Shown here: piece by piece, positions 58,574 through 64,000 of the stretch
How the letters are laid out: each line of letters opens with the position of its first letter
Numbering within the stretch: position 1 is the first letter of the stretch
Assembly: GCA_034766995.1 (NCBI GenBank)
Contig: CM068315.1
Location: 54,749,556-54,813,555, forward strand
DNA length: 64,000 nucleotides
Reading direction: 5' to 3'
Source: Acanthacorydalis orientalis
Lineage: Eukaryota; Arthropoda; Insecta; Megaloptera; Corydalidae
Made by a program: the position numbers and the translations under genes
Notes under the pieces: generated by a model
Told to the model about the DNA's origin: nothing
Seen by the model: the letters and a program-made list of their open reading frames with translations, nothing else
The model's database searches: none

Positions 58574-59504
58574 GAAATCCAACGTTCTCTAGAAAACAGA
58601 CTAAACATTTCACCGGATTTACTCGGGTTTAGAACACCCCCGTGTTTATGTCGTCCACTCGTTGGTGTTTTCCTTTTGGCGGCCACCGAGAACGAGATGA
58701 GGCGGTGGTTTATGAGACATGTTTTCGTAAATTTATTCAGAGACGGCCTTAAACAAATTCATTAGACTTGTAATAAAAACAAAGCTGTTCTCTTTTTCAT
58801 TAGAACAATTCATTATTGTTGACCGAAAAGAAAAAGATAAAGTCACTTTTTGAATAATATATTTATTAAATATTAACATATTGTGTACCGGCTAATTTTC
58901 GGAAAACAACGTAAGTCAAAACAAAGTAAATTGAAACGATAAATCAAGGCGTGGCTGTGATATAACTATGTAAAATAATTCTTTGAAACAGTAATTTTTT
59001 GATTTAACTTTTTTGTTTTAAAATATTTGTCTGCAAATGAGGTTTCCCGTTTTCCGTACGCAGTGTGTAAACATTTAATTAAATCAGTTAAATAAATACA
59101 ATTTACTACTTTATTATAGTTCTGTAATTGTATAAAAAATAGTGATATTGAAAAAAATTCCAATGCAATGAACATGTTTACATCTGTTAAACAATTTTGT
59201 AACATTATCATAAACATTTAGAACAAAATTAAGATTTAAATAAATGAGTATTATTAAATTTATTCGACTCGTTATCACATGTTGAATTTTATTAAATATT
59301 CTCCAAATGTTTATAAATACATTTGGCATTGGGTAATTACAAGATGAAAATTATTTTTATTTAATAAATATATTATTGCTGATATTCGATTGCTATATAA
59401 TTGTTTTGACCGATAAATATTCATTCAATCATATTGACTAACTTTTGAGCTCAACTGACTTTATTACTAATTGGATCAAACTATAGCAAACCTAAGGCCA
59501 TGTG

Positions 59505-59600
59505 CACAGTGGAGAGCAGACCCGTAGCAAGGCCGTTATATAAGAGGGGACAGACATAATTTTTAAAGGGGGCAAAATTTTTTTAAGTCAAAATTGTTTA
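59505..59600. other. GC-richer patch, probably repetitive
   Basis: GCAGACCCGTAGCAAGGCCG, then AGAGGGGACAGACATAAT and AAAGGGGGCAAAATTTTTTT. The phrasing is that of a decayed dispersed element, but no second copy was found in the window. Confidence 0.25.
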
Positions 59601-59701
59601 ACCTCAAAACTAAAACGAAATTTATATGAAAATATATCTAAATATATCTTTAAGGATTAAAATGTATTCCATTTTTCTGTAAACGTTCATTGTCTATAAA
59701 A

Positions 59702-59726
59702 AAGCACCGAATTAATTTGTATATTC

Positions 59727-59775
<49 letters not shown>
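59702..59775. mobile_element. Solo inverted-repeat end followed by (TA)n
   Basis: GCACCGAATTAATTTGTATA matches the right end of the 11.8-12.3-kb element (GACACCGAATTAATTCGTAC). A (TA)n tract follows at 59732. Confidence 0.5.
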
Positions 59776-59778
<3 letters not shown>

Positions 59779-60235
59779 ACTCCGCACTCACTAAATGTGA
59801 TAAACAAAACGTACAATATATTTTGTTGTTATTCAATCTTCTATTCCGAAAAAAGTATACGAATTTATAAACACTATTATTAGTTTATGTTTACATTGTC
59901 AATGGTACAAGGTCATATATATATATATATGGTTAAAACTATTTTCTCGAATTGTACTAAAAGAATGTTTTTTTTTTAAAAAAAAAGACGAGAATATAAT
60001 AAGAAATAACTTTATCACTAATAAATAATTTATTAAGAAAATTAAAATTTTATTCATAAAATCGTTATATTAAGAAAATATTCGACGATGAAGTGGAAAG
60101 TTTGTAAATGCGAACCTGCACTCAAGGATAAACTTGTATATGCGGTACGTCATGAAATGGATCAGGTTATCTAAATGAATTAATCATGAAAGGATGCTAC
60201 ATAAGACAACGTCGAGGATAATAAGCTTAAACATT

Positions 60236-60260
60236 GCCCTGGGCTTCGCTTTGTCTTTCT

Positions 60261-60301
<41 letters not shown>
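60236..60301 (+). repeat. GC-rich motif fragment with (TA)n
   Basis: GCCCTGGGCTTCGCTTTGTC followed within 10 bp by about 38 bp of TA. It resembles the GGGGCTTCGCTTC part of the 56.5-kb copy. Confidence 0.4.
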
Positions 60302-60304
<3 letters not shown>

Positions 60305-60874
60305 TTTATTTTTTTTACGTACGAAGTCTTTTGTTATAATAACAGTCTATTAAATTGTTTTTCTTGTTCGTAAGACCTTCATTGACATGGTTAGATAAGA
60401 ATAAGGATATTTTGTTTGTATATATTTTTGTTATTTCATTTTAAATCTCGTTTGAAATATTCTAACGGGAAATATTTCAAGTCTCTTTTCTTGAAATTAT
60501 TACCGTACTAAAAAAAAAACAACAGGAGTTAATTTATAAATTATTTAATCTCTCAAATTTACTGTTTTTTAAGTGGAATACTACTAATTAGTATTTAGAG
60601 TAAGTTAGTAAGATATTATTTTAAATAATAATTTTAATTTAATTCAGTCGTTTTATTTCAGTTTTTCTGTTCAGAGGTATTTAAAATGTCTCTTGTAAGA
60701 ATGTATATTAAAATAAAATAACTGTTCCTGTATTTTAAATTTATATTTCAATTTGAAATGTGTGGCGTTGATGTACTTAATAGCTTTTCAAGGAATATTT
60801 TTTGGTAATTAATCTACTAATAAGGAACGTGGATTTTATTACAAATTATTGAAAATGAGTAATATTTTGTTTAC

Positions 60875-60880
<6 letters not shown>

Positions 60881-60917
<37 letters not shown>

Positions 60918-60950
60918 CTTTTTCAATCCTGATTTATAATTAATTATAAA

Positions 60951-60994
<44 letters not shown>
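60881..60994. repeat. Two (TA)n microsatellites
   Basis: Runs of about 33 and 38 bp separated by about 40 bp. Confidence 0.95.
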
Positions 60995-60997
<3 letters not shown>

Positions 60998-61120
60998 GTA
61001 TTTATCTTTAAATTGTTAATAAATGTGAAATTTGTAAATTTCCTGTTCTTAAAAAAATTACAAAAAAGAAAAACCTGTAAATTTTAATCACAGGTTACAC
61101 GCTTCTCGCCAGAGTATAAA

Positions 61121-61265
<145 letters not shown>

Positions 61266-61630
61266 TGTGTGTCAACATTTTTGATATTTCAAGATATAAA
61301 TAAGACAGGAATTAAAGGATGTACCTTCTGATATTTTTTTTATAAATTACATTATTTTAAATAATAAAGAAGTTGCTATTAGGACAAAAATAAACATACC
61401 GTCCTTTACACTCTAATTCTACCCACATATCCACACATATACTCTTTCTCTTACACACACACGCACATATATTTTTCGTCTATTTCTAAAATTAATTATA
61501 AATCTCTGCATCAAAACAGAAGATAGAACGGTTTAGTAAAATGATTTCATTACATATATTAGTCTTAATCACATATTTACTGTATGTTAGAGTTACATAT
61601 ATCTTTAAAAACTAAATTTATTATTATTTA

Positions 61631-61722
61631 AACTAGCGGATTTCGCTTCCTGCTCGCGCTGCGTTCCGCAAACCCAAGCGTGGGTTCATCCCCTGCTAAC
61701 ATTCGCTCCTTCCCTAACAAAT
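61631..61722 (+). repeat. GC-rich dispersed motif, copy 5
   Basis: AAACTAGCGGATTTCGCTTC, CTGCTCGCGCTGCGTTCCGC, then AAGCGTGGGTTCATCCCCTG. It shares the CTGCTCGC / TTCGCT words with the other copies. Confidence 0.45.
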
Positions 61723-61729
61723 AACAGAA

Positions 61730-62880
61730 ATTAACATATTATACAGACAAACAATCCGCGTAAAATGTAAGTCGTTAAATTTTTATTGGAAAAGTTTATA
61801 AAAATTAATATAACAAAATGCAATGTTACAATTTGTTACAATTTTTTTAATCTAAATTTTCAGTGAATATAATATTTTGAATAAATTTCTTATCAGTTTT
61901 ACTGAATCGTATACCTTTTTTCGTTGTACACCGTGAGAGAGTTACATATATGTTATTAATGTTAAACAATCAGAAAAGAGACCATTAAATCTCTATCAAC
62001 TAATTAGAGCTCGAATAAAAATCACGGAGAAGAAGAACTAATTTTTCAAACATCTATTACTTACACTTTTTCATTGTTTTGATTCATTGTTAGAATTTTT
62101 CCAGTATGTTGTATTGGAACTGTTGGATGTAATTTACACAACTCACTTTATTTATAGTATAAAAAAGTGCGTATTTATAATTTTAATTCATATAATTTTC
62201 AGTTTACACTTTCTATCGTGTTTGAAAATCATGAAGATTTGGCTGATTTGTACAATCATAATAATTTTGAAAAAGGAAAATACTAAATTGTATTTTTTCT
62301 TCTATTAACACGAGTATAAAAATGTAGCTGCGTCAAAATTATCAACTATTTTATTTTTAAAAGAGACAAAATAATCTTTAAGAAGAAACTTAAATTTATT
62401 AAGTTTAATTCTTATGAAGTTATGAAGTAAAATACATATCTATATCCCAACTCAGAAATGAATTTTGTATTTTTTTTTCATTTAAAAATTAATAAAAACT
62501 AATAAATTTGATATAAAAAAATATTATTTTAAAAAATAAAAATTGGATAATAATAAAATTTATTTTTTAAAATCTTCCGATAAATATAAAATCACCGATA
62601 TGTACATTTATTTTTTTTGTGTTGACATTAGGGTTATAGTTTTTTTTTCAAAACAAACGCAATTTCTTTTTAAACAATAACACTTTTATGTATTACATTG
62701 GCTTGAAACGATACCAATAATTGCGTCATAAACTTGAATCATCTCGAATATCTTCTAGCACAGTATTGAAATAACATTTAAATAGGAAAAAACTGACCTA
62801 AATATAATAAAAAAAAACTCTCACATACTCGATTCGAAACCGAATAATGTTAAAATTTAATCAAATTGCTACCGAACATA
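61730..62880. other. Gene-poor AT-rich stretch
   Basis: No gene, RNA or transposon end was recognised. Confidence 0.5.
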
Positions 62881-62979
62881 CAAAATTAAAAACCATAACT
62901 TTTCATTATCGACACCTGTGCCGACACAAAAATGTCATCCAGTCCACATAGAATAAAAATACAGCATCTGGGAAATTTG

Positions 62980-63250
62980 TCGGGCAATTTGACCGTGAAG
63001 AATAGCTCCATTTCCTCCCACCGTAATCGCCAACAAACAGACCTGGGAACGTCATACGTTAATGGTAGGTCAGCGTTGGCTTTAATGCCGTGCAAAGAGA
63101 CGAACTAACTGAGGAATGAGTGCGCCATTTTGTTTTATTTTTATGATGGCTACGCCGGAAACCGCGGCGTGGCGTACTTAATGTAGTGTGCCGGAAACGG
63201 TTAACAAAATGAGACAAAAAAATTCTATATTGTAGTTCTTGCAACCCTTT
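62980..63250. other. GC-richer unique segment
   Basis: CCTCCCACCGTAATCGCC, then GGCTACGCCGGAAACCGCGG and CGTGGCG. The minus frame reads DVPRSVCWRLRWEEMELFFT, but without ATG and without a known domain. Possible promoter or untranslated exon. Confidence 0.3.
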
Positions 63251-63487
63251 AAGTTAGTCGTATCTATGCGTGTCTATGTGCTTTTTATGTCTTTCGTTGT
63301 AGAGAAAATTTTTGCTTCATGGTTTTTTTTTTATTGTACTTTTTTATCTTCCATTATAATTAAGTATCATAACTTATGCGCAATAATACAAATTATATTT
63401 TTCTACTTTTCATGTTTTTGTCTGACATGTACTTTCTTAAAATACATTCCTGCTTCTTTCACACTGATTCTCTCTTTCTTCATATGT

Positions 63488-63488
<1 letters not shown>

Positions 63489-63553
<65 letters not shown>
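63489..63553. repeat. (TA)n-(TG)n microsatellite
   Basis: About 48 bp of TA then about 15 bp of TG. Confidence 0.95.
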
Positions 63554-63644
63554 ATGTGGATCACTTTTCGTTTGCTATGCAATAAGTATTGTCATCGTAT
63601 CGATTCCATTTTATTAATTTAAATATATTTCCAGTTCATGCATT

Positions 63645-63646
63645 AT

Positions 63647-63706
<60 letters not shown>
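63645..63706. repeat. (CA)n-(TA)n microsatellite
   Basis: About 14 bp of CA then about 45 bp of TA. Confidence 0.95.
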
Positions 63707-63707
<1 letters not shown>

Positions 63708-64000
63708 ATATATATTTTAATTGAAGTTGTTTTTAAAAGATTTACTGGATGTTAATTAAATAAAAGTGAATCTTGGGAAATTAATTTCCAATTAAAAATA
63801 TAATAAAACCTAAAAATGAATAAAACAACTAATAATAAAATGAATTATCTTTAAACGTCAAGTGTAATCTTTTTTTGGGTGCTTTAATAAAAGCTTTTGT
63901 GATTTTTTCACATCAAGCCTAACATTTAAACGATGGTTCCGGTATTATACAAAATGTGTATCTTCTTCATCTTACAGTTTTTTTAGTATACATTTAAAAA

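Noticed and set aside
58444..58686. Minus-strand frame starting AAKRKTPTSGRHKHGG
   Set aside because: The start codon is GTG and the second half is a (TA)n tract. The first 38 codons could be part of an exon, but nothing supports it.
63376..63622. Plus-strand frames near the right edge
   Set aside because: T-rich sequence running into a TA/TG microsatellite, with no recognisable product.

Overview
The window is AT-rich eukaryotic nuclear DNA, most likely from an insect. The grounds are long introns, several lineages of mariner, pogo and piggyBac-type DNA transposons, and a very heavy load of (TA)n microsatellites, roughly one per kilobase and often 40-100 bp long. A hymenopteran would fit, but the order is inference: nothing seen here is diagnostic. 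There are no operons, rRNA genes or CRISPR arrays. Most open frames in the window are chance frames running through (TA)n tracts, which read as alternating Ile-Tyr.

One protein-coding gene is well supported. It lies on the minus strand as two exons, 16498-15982 and 11003 to about 10628, separated by an intron of about 5 kb. A strong GTGAGT donor and a pyrimidine-rich CAG acceptor join the two frames in phase, giving at least 297 codons. The product has a charged, Ser/Asn-rich N-terminus, one hydrophobic segment (a signal anchor or long signal peptide) and a hydrophilic remainder. I do not recognise the family. Further exons must lie left of 10.6 kb or outside the window. A decayed, frame-broken copy of exon 1 sits about 2.9 kb upstream of it (about 19090-19470).

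The rest is a graveyard of small DNA transposons. (1) A mariner family with TTAGGTTGGT ends, resembling the cecropia/Hsmar1 group, has at least ten pieces between 26 and 54 kb. These include two roughly 550-bp deletion derivatives, a C-terminal transposase fragment at 34 kb, and a tandem array of end-derived units at 51 kb. (2) A second mariner with CGAGGGT ends lies at 21.3-22.0 kb. (3) A third mariner 3' half sits inside a 507-bp inverted-repeat element at 11.8-12.3 kb. (4) A 1,276-bp IS630/Tc1-type element with both ends lies at 40.6-41.8 kb. (5) A pogo/Tigger remnant (5.67-6.47 kb) is inserted into a dispersed repeat whose uninterrupted copy is at 34.5-34.8 kb. (6) piggyBac-like TTAA elements lie at 13.46-13.66 kb and end at 34.47 kb. 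(7) There are several short inverted-repeat elements (MITEs).

A recurrent theme is the coupling of TA-targeting transposons, short GC-rich motifs and (TA)n tracts. Many element ends abut (TA)n runs, and at 51 kb transposon ends and microsatellite have amplified together. Gene-poor stretches are described block by block. Four GC-richer patches (20.4-20.7, 33.3-33.6, 35.65-35.93 and 50.3-50.65 kb) stand out from the AT background and may be regulatory DNA or unrecognised exons.
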